A stretch of 64,000 bases of DNA from Hortaea werneckii (GCA_037044905.1 JBAOKB010000185.1:248001-312000); one strand, 5' to 3'. Positions 10,824 through 22,303 are shown, counted from the first letter of the stretch. Translations and numbers: made by a program. Notes: a model not told the origin generated them from the letters alone.

Positions 10824-11305
10824 CCTGATCTTGGAAAAGGGGGTGTGGAGGGAGTTGTAGTATGGGCAGCACGGGATGCGAGTTGGGTGAGGAAGGAGGA
10901 AGAGGGATTGCTTGTTGCTGGGCTGGCTTCTTTTGCTTGTTTTGAGGAGGGAAAGAAGGCTGCGAGTTGATGGTGGCGAATAGGTTGCGGTGTGGAGTGG
11001 GACTGGATGTCTGGGTGATTGTTGAGGCTGCAAGGCTAGCTGTGTCTGCTTTACTGACGCTATGTAGTCGCCAAGGGTATATATCAAGAGGATGGAGGAG
11101 CGTAATGTGACAAGTTCTGTGCGCATTTGAAACAGAAAGACTGGCTTTTGACGCTAGATTGACAATCAATGTGAAGCCAAGGATCTGAAGCCCTCGTGAC
11201 ATGAGAAGTAAACAGGCACAAGCTAGTGAGTGTGAGCAGTAAAAGTAAAGCATCAGGTCATCATACTCCTACACCCAAGTGAGCCGCTATCCACCCCCTA
11301 ATGCC
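10824..11305. other. spacer between unknown gene and rad1
   Basis: Contains the 5' region of the minus-strand unknown gene and the 3' flank of the XPF gene. The upstream continuation of the open frame (to 11126) has no recognisable content. Confidence 0.5.
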
Positions 11306-14194
11306 CTACCCGTCCCCACCCTCATCCCACACACTCCTATCAAAGAACCCCCGAATCTGCCTCGCATTCTCCATACCAATCATCTCGCTCAACTCCTCCT
11401 GCTCCGCATTCACCACCTCCTGCACATTCTCAAACTCCAAGACTAACCGCTGCAAAGCCTTACTCGTAACGCCGGGAACATTCCTCAGCATATTCTGCGG
11501 GACCTGATTAAACGTCCTTCCATCAGGATCATCGCCTTCTTCCAGGCCGATCTGCACGGCTTTGATAGGATCCGGCTCGTCCTGCTGCTTCTTCAGCTCC
11601 TCGAAGATCTCGGCGGTCTGGTACGGGGAGGAGGACCAGATGATACGCAGGCGGGGGAAGGCGAGACAGAGGAGGGCGAGCTTGGATTGCAGGTCGGAGG
11701 AGACGGCGCTGGCGCTGCCGAGCGAGCTGGAGAGGTCCGCGAAGGGCTCGAGCGTGAAGGCTTTCTGGGCGTCGAACTCGATGAGGAGCATGGGCGCCTG
11801 GTAGTGCTGTAGCATGGTCTCGGCTTGGGTGTAGAGTCGGCCGTCGGAGAAGGACGAGATGAGGTCTTTGACGGATTTGCGCTCGATGCAGATTTGAGGC
11901 GTGATGACGTAGTCGCCTACGGTCAGCATGCAGGGGATTACGATCATGTTGCGGCCGTGCAGGAGGGAGGGGAGGGAGGAGCGGAATTCGCGGACGTCGA
12001 CGACGCAGCGGGGCGGTTCGGCCGTGGCGGCTAGTCGGCCTCCGCCCGCGATACGGGTGTTGACTGTGCGGAGGAAGCTCTCTTGAGGGTCGAGAGCGGC
12101 GGCCTCGTGGCCGAATGTTAGGGCCATGTTGCCTCGTTCTCTGATGAGCTTGGTGAAAGCGTCTTTCTCCCTTCTAACGGCTGAGAGGTACCGCTGCTCT
12201 TCGACGCTGTGGCCGTAGTACATGAAGTAGACTCTCACTTGGCGTGCAGTGTGACTGGAACGGTACGTCTCGATCCTTCTGATAAACGCCGCGTCCGGTT
12301 CGTACATAATGACGTATCTTGGTTTCACTTCTTCTAGCAGATGGTCGTCCAGATCGCCGTCATACGGGTGCACAAGAACAAGGTCGCGCATATCGTAAAG
12401 CTCGTAGTATTCATCCATGTCGTCCAGAGGGTCTGCGCCCATATCCACTGCAGACTTCTGCGCCAGCCCGCTTTCGTCGATAGTTTCATTTGGTGCTAGT
12501 TCAGACATGAGGGATGCGATATTGCTGTCCTTGTCGCCTGCGACGCGAACACTACCACTGGCCGTCCGCTCTGGTCCTGAAAACCCGCTCCCGCCGCCTC
12601 GTATTCTTCTGCGTTTGTTTGGCGGTGCCCGGCCGCCACGGCCAGAGGAGCCTGATGAATGCGAACTCGTGCCGCTGATTGCTTTCTGATTCTCTGCGAA
12701 AAGGTTACTGCTGACGCGGGCAAAGTCGCGCTTCCACTGAAGGTAATTGCGGAGCTTGCGTCGCATCATGAATTGTGCTGGGCCGCTTTCTTTGTCTTGA
12801 TCGGATCCTTCGCCACCATCATCTTCGTTGCCGTTCACGGTATCCTTAGGTCGGCCATCGCCGGTGACGTGCATGGTCATAAGAAATTCCCTGAGCTGGC
12901 GGCAGGTTCCTTGATCACCACACATGATGAGGATGCTGCCGCTGCTCTCGTCCTGAGGATTCGGATTGAAATATACATCTCGCTCTATCTCTTCTAGTAT
13001 CTCAGCAAGTAAGCCCCACTTCGGCATCTCCTCAAGTACTGGATTTAAGCCATCGTTTTCCCTTGTTGCCGCACCATCTGTTATTTTGCCAGTGTATACT
13101 CGCCGCTTTGCGGTGTCAAAGAGTGTATGTGCGGCGTCCAAGAATAGCCACGGCGATTGTGATTGTCTTGTAGATCCAGGCGGCGGAGCAGATGCAGCGA
13201 GCACAGTGTCCAGATACTTATTAAAGCTCACCGCATCGAACGTGAGCAAGGAATGTAGTATCGTCCTTAGGAGACTCAAGTCCCGTACAATCTGTTTGGT
13301 CCTGAAGCTTGTACGATGCCACACTGGGTCTAATTGCCGACGTACAATGGTGTCGAATGACCGATGCAATGCACTGTCAAGATTCCAGTCGTCCATTTCC
13401 AGCCCACTATTGGCCTTCCGCAACTCTGTAATCGAAACCTCAACGCACTCGAGCACTGCAGCTTGAATCTCCTTCATATGATCAGTCATCGGTACCTCCA
13501 ACTCGATGACCTCCGCCTTCTTCTTTCCTTCCAGGCTCTTTGCAACTGTGACATGGAACCGTGGATAGAGCACCGGCTTCCTCAAGAACAAGTTGCGAAG
13601 GGTACTCGACAGCGGCTGAAAGCCTGACGTGAAAGGCTCCGGAGCATCCGAGAAAGCCTTCAGGAACCCTTTCTTATTCTTCTGCCTAAATATCCGCACG
13701 ATGAAGGCCTCCAAGCTCGTCGCAGCAACCCGCTCAGCATGCAGCACCACCATGCCCGTCACAGTCGCCGGATCCAGCAATCCAGATAGGAAATCTACAA
13801 TCAGGATCCTGCTCGTGATGCTGAAGATGCCGCCTTTGGAATACATCTTCTCGCGCGTGCCGACGCTCATGACATCGGTATTGACCAGCTGCAAGCCGCG
13901 GCATTTGGGCGACATACTGGTCGCGGCATGCTCGGCCAGCGCTTCGCCGATCCAGCCATTCTCGCACTCATCGGCACCGACAAGGAGCACTAGGTTGTTG
14001 CCTGCGGCGTCGTAGGAGTGGAGGAGGTTCGTGACCAGGCGTAGGAGGCCCAGGCCTTTGGCGAGCACGAGAAGAGCATCTTCGGCGCGGAGCTCGTGGA
14101 AAATGTCCTGTTGGTATTCGAGCGGAAGGGAGAGGCGGACCGGGGGATCGGGTGGTGCGCTGTCGACGGCTACATCGGTGGATGTTGGTGGCAT
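11306..14194 (-). CDS. rad1: XPF/Rad1 structure-specific endonuclease
   Basis: One intronless frame of 962 aa from the chosen Met (14194, MPPTSTDVAVD). A further in-frame Met lies at 14272, but similarity to XPF begins only at RLSLPLEYQQDIFHELRAED. The N-terminal two-thirds is the inactivated SF2 helicase-like module (NLVLLVGADECENGWIGEAL). The nuclease domain follows with the metal-binding signature GDYVIT...IERKSVKDLI near residue 770. The C-terminus is the tandem HhH domain (NMLRNVPGVTSKALQRLV) that dimerises with ERCC1/Rad10. Role: 5' incision in nucleotide excision repair, interstrand crosslink repair and single-strand annealing. Acidic low-complexity inserts sit near residues 480-560. 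Confidence 0.96.
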   Translation of the reverse strand: MPPTSTDVAVDSAPPDPPVRLSLPLEYQQDIFHELRAEDALLVLAKGLGLLRLVTNLLHSYDAAGNNLVLLVGADECENGWIGEALAEHAATSMSPKCRGLQLVNTDVMSVGTREKMYSKGGIFSITSRILIVDFLSGLLDPATVTGMVVLHAERVAATSLEAFIVRIFRQKNKKGFLKAFSDAPEPFTSGFQPLSSTLRNLFLRKPVLYPRFHVTVAKSLEGKKKAEVIELEVPMTDHMKEIQAAVLECVEVSITELRKANSGLEMDDWNLDSALHRSFDTIVRRQLDPVWHRTSFRTKQIVRDLSLLRTILHSLLTFDAVSFNKYLDTVLAASAPPPGSTRQSQSPWLFLDAAHTLFDTAKRRVYTGKITDGAATRENDGLNPVLEEMPKWGLLAEILEEIERDVYFNPNPQDESSGSILIMCGDQGTCRQLREFLMTMHVTGDGRPKDTVNGNEDDGGEGSDQDKESGPAQFMMRRKLRNYLQWKRDFARVSSNLFAENQKAISGTSSHSSGSSGRGGRAPPNKRRRIRGGGSGFSGPERTASGSVRVAGDKDSNIASLMSELAPNETIDESGLAQKSAVDMGADPLDDMDEYYELYDMRDLVLVHPYDGDLDDHLLEEVKPRYVIMYEPDAAFIRRIETYRSSHTARQVRVYFMYYGHSVEEQRYLSAVRREKDAFTKLIRERGNMALTFGHEAAALDPQESFLRTVNTRIAGGGRLAATAEPPRCVVDVREFRSSLPSLLHGRNMIVIPCMLTVGDYVITPQICIERKSVKDLISSFSDGRLYTQAETMLQHYQAPMLLIEFDAQKAFTLEPFADLSSSLGSASAVSSDLQSKLALLCLAFPRLRIIWSSSPYQTAEIFEELKKQQDEPDPIKAVQIGLEEGDDPDGRTFNQVPQNMLRNVPGVTSKALQRLVLEFENVQEVVNAEQEELSEMIGMENARQIRGFFDRSVWDEGGDG

Positions 14195-14460
14195 GGTTGG
14201 CGAGGTGTGGGCATGGATGACGGAGCTTCTCGGGGTTCGTGAAGCCGACGCGAGGTACTGACGCGATGTCACATGATATCACATTCATTGACAACTGCCT
14301 TGTTGGCTATCCAGGGCGTTGGAATATGCACTTTCTGTTTTCTACTTGCATTCGGTATCAAAGCCGATTGATTTGCTGCATTTACACTAGAACAACACTG
14401 ATACAGCGCTCCTGTTTGACAACTATTCACTGGATTGAGTCTGAGGAGGTAAATGTGTTA

Positions 14461-14994
14461 CTAGGCCTCTAAAATTACCAAATGGACGTTCTGGTGCTCG
14501 CTTCTAGGTCCTCTTTCCATAATGACCACTGTTCTGTCCAACTGCCATCTTTCCAAGCACTTCCATGCCTCAGTGTCGCCGCGGCAATCGTTCCGAACAA
14601 GTAGCACCTCAAATACAAGCCTCATATTTTCGCTTGTAAAATACACAGCCGAAGCAATGGGCACAGTTCTGTTGCCAAAGACCCCATCCAACTGGAACAA
14701 TCCTGCGCACCAGCCATAGACTTTTGATATGGTAGCCATGGCGACGCCGGGTTTCGGTCCAAAAGTAGCAAGTTTCTGCTTCCTGTTGCTGTATGCAATA
14801 CTGTTGCCTAACAATCCATTGGGGCATGTCTCCCCTCTGATGCCAGAGGTCCTCGGATTGAAAGTGGATTGCAAGTTCAGAAGCTGTGCCTTGATCCAGT
14901 CGCAGGTTTTACAGGCCGGCGACGACGAGACAGGACCTCGCGCTGACGCATTAGGTTGTAAGGCATGGCAAATTGGTCCCAGCAAGCTTGACAC
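14461..14994 (-). CDS. doubtful open frame, unknown
   Basis: A 177-codon frame with balanced composition and several Cys (SPACKTCDWIKAQLL). It has no recognised domain, clear signal peptide or intron. It sits alone between rad1 and a small membrane protein gene. It may be a lineage-specific gene or chance. Confidence 0.25.
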   Translation of the reverse strand: MSSLLGPICHALQPNASARGPVSSSPACKTCDWIKAQLLNLQSTFNPRTSGIRGETCPNGLLGNSIAYSNRKQKLATFGPKPGVAMATISKVYGWCAGLFQLDGVFGNRTVPIASAVYFTSENMRLVFEVLLVRNDCRGDTEAWKCLERWQLDRTVVIMERGPRSEHQNVHLVILEA

Positions 14995-15060
14995 TTCCTA
15001 GGCGAGCAGGCTAGCGAATTAACTGGCGCTCTTTCATTTCGAAGCGTGCCTTAGTCCACG

Positions 15061-15393
15061 TCATGTCTCCGAAGTCGAAGGAGGAGGAGCAGCATCCTCT
15101 CTGGCGGACAAACGATCAATTTTGGACTGCAGTTCGGCTTTCTGAGTGAGTAATCGTGTCTTAGCGATTTCCATCTGTTCGATGCGTTCTGCGGGAGTCG
15201 CTTGGAGGCGAACACCTCTCTCCTAGAATATTTATTAGCAAATGTATCAACCGCCACGTGATTTTGGAGGATGTCGTACTTGGTTGTACTCCTGGCGTGT
15301 CTTTAGACCAGCCCCATACCATGCTCCAGTGGCGGTGATTGCGGCAACAGACCCCGTGAGAATCCATGTTCTAACAGGATTGGATGACGCCAT
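15061..15393 (-). CDS. small single-pass membrane protein, unknown
   Basis: Two exons (15393-15280 and 15222-15061) joined by a 57-nt intron with GTACGA donor, GCTAAT branch site and TAG acceptor; the junction keeps the frame. The 91-aa product has an N-terminal hydrophobic segment (TWILTGSVAAITATGAWYGA), then a charged helical region (ERIEQMEIAKTRLLTQKAEL), probably coiled coil, and an acidic tail. The layout resembles small inner-membrane mitochondrial proteins, but I cannot name the family. Confidence 0.7.
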
Positions 15394-15692
15394 GATTATG
15401 TTGTCTGTGAGTATGAGTATACCTTGCCTTTTAGAGACCTTAAGATATAACAACAATAATCAATGGAATAGCGAAGAAGGGAAACTCCCATTTAGGGTCT
15501 CGGTGAAGTCTTGAACGCATCGGAGGATCTTCGGGCACCTTCCCATACCGACGAGCGCGTCCCGCGAAAAACAATCCAAGCTCCCCGCGTCACTCTGCGA
15601 ATGAAGCATTTGACCACACCTCGTCAGCCTTACAGTCGGTCACAACAGCGATCGTTCCCTTGGTTTGCAACCAGTTGACAAGCTCAGCAAAT

Positions 15693-15989
15693 ATGTCGAC
15701 CCGCACACCTGCACCGGCGCGTCCTCAGTCTCGCCTGTCGACCATGCCCGCCTCATCAACCAGCAACACCAATAAGGCGCGACAACTCAACCACCTTCAC
15801 GCCCAACTTGCTCAACTGACTGCGCACATGTCCGATCTCGAGAACCTGCTGCGTATGACTGCAGTGCAGGCGGAAGGGATGAGGGGTCTGGGAGGCTATG
15901 CGGGAGGCATGTTCATGGCGGCGAGCAAAGTGCTAGGAGAGGAGACTGTGGGCGGGCAGCAAGGTGGCCAGGGTGGAGAGAGGAAGTGA
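15693..15989 (+). CDS. hsk3: DASH/Dam1 complex subunit Hsk3
   Basis: About 98 aa from the ATG at 15693. The conserved core reads ARQLNHLHAQLAQLTAHMSD, then LENLLRMTAVQAEGMRGLGG and MFMAASKVLGEE, the Hsk3 family pattern of a short helical protein. Known role: a structural subunit of the DASH ring that couples kinetochores to spindle microtubules. The N-terminal 25 residues are disordered; a second Met (MPASST) is a possible start. No intron. Confidence 0.9.
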   Translation: MSTRTPAPARPQSRLSTMPASSTSNTNKARQLNHLHAQLAQLTAHMSDLENLLRMTAVQAEGMRGLGGYAGGMFMAASKVLGEETVGGQQGGQGGERK

Positions 15990-16922
15990 GAGGTTCATGC
16001 GCAGGTCGAGATGCTTTCAAGACGATTATGCAGCATTCCCGCGGGTTAGCCTGACTGACTCAAAGCGATATCGTCGTTCAGTGCAGGTTCAACAAAACAA
16101 GCTAGGGGGCGCCGAGCGAAGCAGCTCCGGCGGACACGACGGAAGCGGAGGCACAGCCTCCCATCAGATCTAATTTCCGGTCTGCGATCGAGACATTTAC
16201 TGGAAGTGGTGCAATATTAAAGCTGGTCGATATCTTGATCAACCAAAAGGCCGGCTTGTCTCAGAGAAGCACGAGACCACAGCAGGGAGATACCGACAAT
16301 AGGCGCGGTTCTTTCAGGAGAAACATGAGCGTGATGCAGAGATGACGAGGCGCAACTGCGTGATCCAATCGTAAATGGAATGTGAAAAGATCAGACAGGA
16401 CCGAGGCGTTGAACGAAAACAGAAGGCTTGAAAGCAAGTTCTCGTCAGGAGCCGAGGATGAGGCTGCGAAGGAGTAAGGGGCTGGGGATGAACGGGAAGA
16501 ATGTCTGAAGAGTCGTAGTCTGATAGGGACGTGGAGCGCTGCGGCAATGTCAATGCATGTAATTCATTGGGCAGTCGAAGCACCCGATCAACAGATGATG
16601 AACTCTTTGATGCAGCACTTCCGGGTGGCGACCGATCTTCGGAGGCAAACTGCGACAGCGACGTTACAAGGCTTGCTTGCGCTAGACGACGAGAATAGTA
16701 AGCGCCTGGCGACGAGCGAGCGAGATTTTCAAGACGAACCATTCAGGACTATGAGAAAGTGGAGGGCGAATGTTTATTAGTCTAATTGGCCAGCCTCAAT
16801 GCAACTCCTACGATAGGCAATGATATCTACAGTCACAGTCACACCAAAATGCTCGTGGGGCTCGTTTGCGTGCCTTTCACAGCCTATAATGCCGCATCAG
16901 ATCATGAACCGCCAGCGCTATT
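15990..16922. other. intergenic, no gene seen
   Basis: Lies between hsk3 and the alpha/beta hydrolase. Open frames on both strands (for example 16314-16742) overlap each other and have no recognisable content. Confidence 0.5.
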
Positions 16923-17954
16923 CTACTCACTAGGTTGATTTAGCCAGTCGTACACCTCCACCGCCACCCTCCCTGGCTGATCGAGCATGACAAGATGTCC
17001 CGCCTCAGGAATGAATGCAACCTCCTTGGCCCTGTCTCCCAACATCTCAATCAGCCGTTCAATCTTCTCCCTTGGAATCCACGTATCATTCTCGCCCCAT
17101 AAAACCTTCACCCGACATCGTACCTTCTCGTACATATTCCCCTCAAGCATTTCCGCCACATCACCATCATTCGCCTGCGCAATCTGGCGAACAAAACTCC
17201 TCTGCCTTTCTCCCTCTCCTTCTGTCCCTCTCCCCTTCTCACCGCTCGAAGACTCCAGTCCGGCATCGACCCAAGGCGCCGTCAGCTTATCTTCCCATCC
17301 AGTCTTCAGGACCCCGGGATTAAAACAAGCACTCTGCACCACAGCCCTCACGACCGCCTCGAAAATCTTGGGAGGCAATTGCACGAACGTCTGCGGCTCT
17401 GACCGCACGAGCTTGTAGAACCCATCGCCCCAGGGGAGCACGGCGTTGGTGTCCATTAGGAGCATGGAAGCGAAGTCGCAGCCGTGGAGCAAGTGGGCGC
17501 GGAGAACGATTGCGCCGGCGATGTCGTGGGCTATGATTGCAGGAAGGCCGGGGGTGTTACCTGCATTAGCGTCTCCCTTTGTGGAGTGGAGATGGACTGA
17601 GGAGAGTAAAGCGGCTAGAGCTTCTGCTTGGAATTTTACGCTTGTGTCCCCTGGGAAGTCTGTCGTTGTTGTCGCTGTTGCCGAAGCGGCTTGAGATGGT
17701 TGCGTTGGGTCACTCGGAAGATGATATTCCTGTGATTGTCCATAGCCGGGTAGATCGTACACGAGGGTTTGATACGGTCCCTTTGCTAGGAGAGTTTCGA
17801 TGAGAGGTTGAAAGACTACTGACGACCAGGGTGTTCCGTGAACGAAGACGACGCTCTTGGGCTGTTTGGTAGATGTCGCATCGCTCTCGACAGAGCTTAG
17901 GAGATTATATCGGATGTCCCACCCTTTGAAGTGGAAGGTGAGTGGTAGATCCAT
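16923..17954 (-). CDS. alpha/beta hydrolase, epoxide hydrolase/dehalogenase-like
   Basis: A single 343-aa frame. The oxyanion motif HGTPWSS is at residues 39-45. The nucleophile elbow near 141-146 reads AHDIAG, so the nucleophile is Asp rather than Ser, as in epoxide hydrolases and haloalkane dehalogenases. A cap region follows. The acid lies in VLWGENDTWIP near 287 and the catalytic His in EAGHLVMLDQP near 319. The substrate cannot be told from sequence. A Ser/Thr-rich loop (residues 80-100) and a Gly/Glu loop (235-250) are inserted. No targeting signal is seen. Confidence 0.85.
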   Translation of the reverse strand: MDLPLTFHFKGWDIRYNLLSSVESDATSTKQPKSVVFVHGTPWSSVVFQPLIETLLAKGPYQTLVYDLPGYGQSQEYHLPSDPTQPSQAASATATTTTDFPGDTSVKFQAEALAALLSSVHLHSTKGDANAGNTPGLPAIIAHDIAGAIVLRAHLLHGCDFASMLLMDTNAVLPWGDGFYKLVRSEPQTFVQLPPKIFEAVVRAVVQSACFNPGVLKTGWEDKLTAPWVDAGLESSSGEKGRGTEGEGERQRSFVRQIAQANDGDVAEMLEGNMYEKVRCRVKVLWGENDTWIPREKIERLIEMLGDRAKEVAFIPEAGHLVMLDQPGRVAVEVYDWLNQPSE

Positions 17955-18430
17955 GGTTGGGCTTTAATTGCCTCTTTTTGTGTTTTCCCCCTTCTTCACT
18001 TTGTATGCTCCTTTACACTTTCTTTCTTCGATTTCTAGGGTCAGTTTTTGAAATGCTGCAAGATGAGTCTACAGTTTCAGCAAAAATACCAGGATACTTA
18101 TCTCCCCCAATGGAGCGAAGGATCTGCTTGGTAAGCACGTCGTCTCGCACCTCCATAGCTACAATGGGTAGCCAAGGAGACACGATAAAGCCAACGCTCC
18201 CAATCAATGACGAAATACGTGGTCAGAGAGAAGCCAGTGAAGTTGCGATCTGTGAGATGAACCAGTGTCGTATGAAAAGGCATCACTTGCAGATCTTTGG
18301 CGTCAAAGGCAATGCTTGGAAATCATCCGCCAATGGCGCTTAATAATGTAGACATTCAACCTGGTATATATAGCAGAATCCCTAATGACGACTAAAAGCA
18401 ACTACTGCGTGGAATTGGATCCGTGAAACC
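17955..18430. promoter_or_regulatory. divergent spacer, hydrolase and MDR reductase
   Basis: A 476-bp gap between two divergent oxidoreductase/hydrolase-type genes. A TATATA run about 60 bp before the reductase start (near 18365) could be its TATA element. Nothing else is seen. Confidence 0.4.
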
Positions 18431-19648
18431 ATGGATGCTACTCCTCCGAACCTCACAAGTCGCCGGGCGTATCGCCGGACTGACGATTACACCGTCGGCA
18501 CACCCAAAATCAAGCTAGTCACAGAACCACTACCTTCCTCCCTGCAAGCAACCGAAGTCCTAGTCAAAGTCCATGCAGTGGCGTTGAACTACCGCGATGC
18601 GAATATAGCGCACGGCGGCAATCCCTGGCCCGTCACGACGCACGGCATCATCTGCAACGACGCCGCTGGCGAAGTGATTGCCACTGGGCAGCAAGTGAGA
18701 ACGCTCCGCGTTGGCGACAGAGTGGCGCCGAACATCGACACGGCGAACCTTACAGGCCGGGAATCCTCGCGGTCCTGGCTTGCGGCGGACGAGGATGGCG
18801 TTCTGGCCGACTATCTAGTCTACGACGAGAAAATCCTGGGCCGGCTGCCTGCCCACCTCAGCTGGATCGAGGCGAGTACTGTGCCTTGCGCTGGGGTGAC
18901 AGCGTGGTCGGCGTTGAAAGGGGCTGAGACGGGACAGAGTGTGCTTATACAAGGTAGGTCCATTTGACAGAAAACAACGGAGACATCACGGTATTTGGTC
19001 AAGACGCCGGGCTTACTCTTCCGGAATGTTAAATCAAAGGGACCGGAGGCGTATCAATGTTCGCACTAAAGCTCGCCCAAGCCAAAGGACTACGAATCAT
19101 CCTAACCTCCTCCAGCGACGAGAAGCTGAACCAGATCTCCGAGAAATTCGCAAAGGAAGGGACATCCCGAATCGACCTGGTAAACTACTCCCAGAATCCC
19201 GCTTGGCACGAGGAAGCGCTACAGCATACCGAGGGCGAAGGCGTCGACATCGTGATCGAAAACGGGGGACCGGGGACCTTACTCAAGAGCATGAAATGCA
19301 CTCGGCGTGGCGGGATCGTTAGCCAGGTCGGGTATCTCGACCGGAAGAGGTTTGAGGATGCGCCAGAGGTATTGCCTCTGTTGATCGATCGGAGGATTCT
19401 GCTGAGGTAAGGGGCTTCGTAATGGATCCAACACCTTCTCATCTCGTTTTGGCTGACGTTCGTACGACTATAGAGGCATCAACGTAGGCTCGAAGACCGA
19501 TCTAGACGATCTGTGCAGAGCCCTGACAGCCACGCGGATACGGTTAGACGACATTATTGACTCAGTCTGGTCGTTTGATAAGGCTGAAGAAGCGCTTCAA
19601 TATCTTTGGGAAGGCAAACAGATAGGGAAACTGGTGATTGAGATCTGA
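18431..19648 (+). CDS. zinc-independent MDR reductase (quinone oxidoreductase-like)
   Basis: Three exons (18431-18953, 19040-19406, 19474-19648; donors GTAGGT and GTAAGG), 354 aa. The GroES-like N-terminal domain (VLVKVHAVALNYRDANIAHG, GEVIATGQQVRTLRVGDRVA) lacks the Cys/His set that binds catalytic zinc and the structural-zinc four-Cys loop. The nucleotide-binding motif GTGGVSMFALKLAQAKGL follows, so NADP(H) is the likely cofactor (inference). The substrate is unknown. The next features downstream are intergenic sequence and the convergent Dbf2 gene. Confidence 0.88.
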
Positions 19649-20154
19649 TCCTCTCAAGACAGAGAAATCGATGTAGGAGCTTATGTCTGCGGGAACAACA
19701 GTAAGCACGCTATATAGGCACATTTATGGCTGCTACTTCACGGAAGGAGGGGTGGGGAGAGGAAACAATGACCGTATCTCCGAAGACAGTCTTCGCAATA
19801 CATCCGCAATCATGAGCAAAGTAAAACTGGCTTGTAGAACTACATACTCCAACGAAGCGAAAAGCAACTCACACATGATAAGAAAAAAAAAAAAAAAACG
19901 TCGAGGGAACCAAAAGAACCACGCATCGAATGATCCCAACCAAGCCCATCCACTCGCACAAGCTGCGCATTCGTCGTATTCCATTATGCGCTCGCGCCCC
20001 GACACCTTTGAAAACCCCTCATTCCAGGAAAGGATGAAAAACATCGAACGCAAACAAACGCCATCCAGCCAATTCCGTTTCCCGGCTAATGCAACCCTGC
20101 CGCGAACGCATACGCTCTACCCCGGCAGTAATCCTCCATGTCCCTAGCTTCCAT
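19649..20154. other. convergent spacer
   Basis: Between the 3' ends of the MDR reductase and the Dbf2 kinase. A run of 16 A lies at about 19884-19899. No gene is seen. Confidence 0.5.
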
Positions 20155-22303
20155 CTAGATGATGGTGCCGAAGTCCTCCTGCGCCGGGTCTTCGGTCAAA
20201 TTGCTAAGGGGCTTTCGGGGGCTAGCGGGGCGACCATTCTCCTCGACAGCGGGCTTGCGGTGTCTATAAAAAAGTCAGCAAAAGTTCTGTTCAAAGGTAG
20301 GAGAAAGCCAACCGCACTATGCGGAGGAAGTGGGGAGCTGAGACGTACCTGAAAGTGAAGCCGACGAAAAGGCTCCGTTCCATCTTGCCCTCGCGATCGG
20401 CCATGCGCTCCAGCGCTTCCTGCTTGTCCATGACTTCCTTGTACTTAGCCATGTCCTTCTCGCTGCCGAAGTCATCGAAGTAGCCTGCGTCCGTCTCGCT
20501 GTCCAGCTCGGGGACGAAAGGCGCACGTTCCTGCCTCAAGTTGTCCCATCGCACTTCTCTGAAGTACTCGTGGTTCTGCACCTGCTTGATACCTCTGAGA
20601 CGCATGGACTTGGGAGCGATGAGACGCGTGATCAGGTCCCACGTGCGACGGCTTAGGAAGTAGTTCGGGTCCTCGTACTCGGGCTTGCGGAGCACGTGTT
20701 GCCAGCGCTTGAGGTTCTGCCAGGTCTCGTCGACCGTGGCACCGGCGAAGGGCGGGTAGCCGGCGAGCGCTTCGAACAGCATGCAGCCAAGGGACCAGTA
20801 ATCGACCGTGAAGTCGTATTCGTCTCCCTTAAGGACTTCAGGTGCCATGTAGTCAGGAGAGCCGACGATGGATTTGGCGTAGTTGACCTCACGCTCCCGG
20901 AGGCTGCGGTAGCCTTCCCGACGCTCACGAATGGAACGAGATTCGGTTGGGGCGCCGAAAGGTACACGGTCGAGAGGAGTTTCGCCGACGTTGGAGAGCT
21001 TGACCCGCATGCTCTCGATCTTGGCAGGTGCCAGGAAGCCAGCAGCAAGACCAAAGTCGGTCAGCTTGACGTGACCGGTGCCATCGATGAGGAAGTTCTC
21101 AGGCTTGAGGTCGCGATGGATATAGCCAAGGCTGTGAAGGGCATCGACACAGAGGAACATCTCGGATATGTAAAAGCGAGCGTGGCGATTGTGCAAGACG
21201 CCGGTGTTGTTCAGAAGCGTGCGGAAGTCACCACCGGGGACATATTCCATCGCCAGGTAAATTGAGCTCTCGTCTTGGAAGGCGTACAGAAGACGCACAA
21301 GCCAGTCGCTCTTAGCGTTAGTCAGAATGTCACGCTCAGTCAGAACGTGCCGAATCTCGTCCAGTTTGTAGAGCAGCTTCTTGCTCATGACCTTCAGGGC
21401 GCAGATCTCGCGAGTGTCTTTCTTGGAAGCAAGGTAGACCTGACCATAGCCACCCTGACCGATCTGGGTCAGCATCTGGAAGTCGCCATGCTTCATACGA
21501 GTACGCCGCTGTCGAAGCGTGGCTCGTTCCCGGCCAAGATAGTCCTTCAAAAGCGCTTGATACTTTTCTGCTTCAGGGGCAGGCGTGTCATCGTTCGGAG
21601 TCGGATTATGAGCTTTGAATGCCTGCAGCCTTCTCTGCCGCTGGTGCGTGTAGTTGAGTAAGTCGAAGTAGTAATCTAAGAAGTAGAGCTGCGTCACATT
21701 CGCTAGACGCTTGACGTTTGGCTTCTGGAGCTTCTCAATATCCTCAGCCGTCAAGCCGCCGGCGAATGTGGGCTGGTGCCGCTGTGTTCTCGTCGGCGAA
21801 TGGTCATCTCGAGTGTTGTACGGTTCTTGTCTCCTCGCTGCTGCCTGGGTCACAAAACTGGCCCTCTCCGGCAATTGCGGCCGTGACTGATTTGGTGGCG
21901 GGGTGTTCTCCTTGCCTTGCTTCCTCAATGGGCTGCCTGGCATCGCTCCTGCTTTTGCATCTTGACTGATAAAGGGATCTCCATTGAATGTCTCCTTGCC
22001 GGGCGAACCGGGGGCTGAGCCCTGCTGCTTTGGCGACAGCGGCGCCATCCTCCCATTCGGCTGACCCTGGGTTGGCATCAGTTTCATTGCATTGCTGAAG
22101 ACGTCCGGTAGATCGTAAGCGCCGGGCGGCATTCTGTTCTTGCTCGGGCTACCCTGAGGGGTCTGAACCGGCGACACGAAGCCGGGGGCATCTTGCTCGC
22201 GGTTGGGCGTTCCAGGCATGGAGCGCATGTCATTGTTGGAGCGGGTGTGGATGAGAGGCGGCGGTATGGGTAGAGCGAAGTCGGGGTGCTGCTGGCCGGC
22301 CAT
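20155..22303 (-). CDS. sidB: NDR-family kinase Dbf2/SidB (Sid2)
   Basis: Two exons (22303-20349 and 20263-20155; GTACGT donor, ATAG acceptor), 687 aa. A disordered Pro/Ser-rich N-terminus is followed by the MOB-binding region (YFLDYYFDLLNYTHQRQRRL, about 205-230). The kinase domain starts near 274 (IGQGGYGQVYLASKK), with HRDLKPEN near 396. The long insert typical of NDR kinases precedes the activation segment IVGSPDYMAPE near 482. The hydrophobic motif FVGFTFR is at the splice junction, and the C-terminus is EDFGTII. Role: terminal kinase of the septation initiation/mitotic exit network, partnered with Mob1. Confidence 0.95.

Noticed and set aside
16314..16742. 142-codon minus-strand frame
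   Set aside because: Overlaps an opposite frame, Ser/Arg-rich, no family; likely chance.
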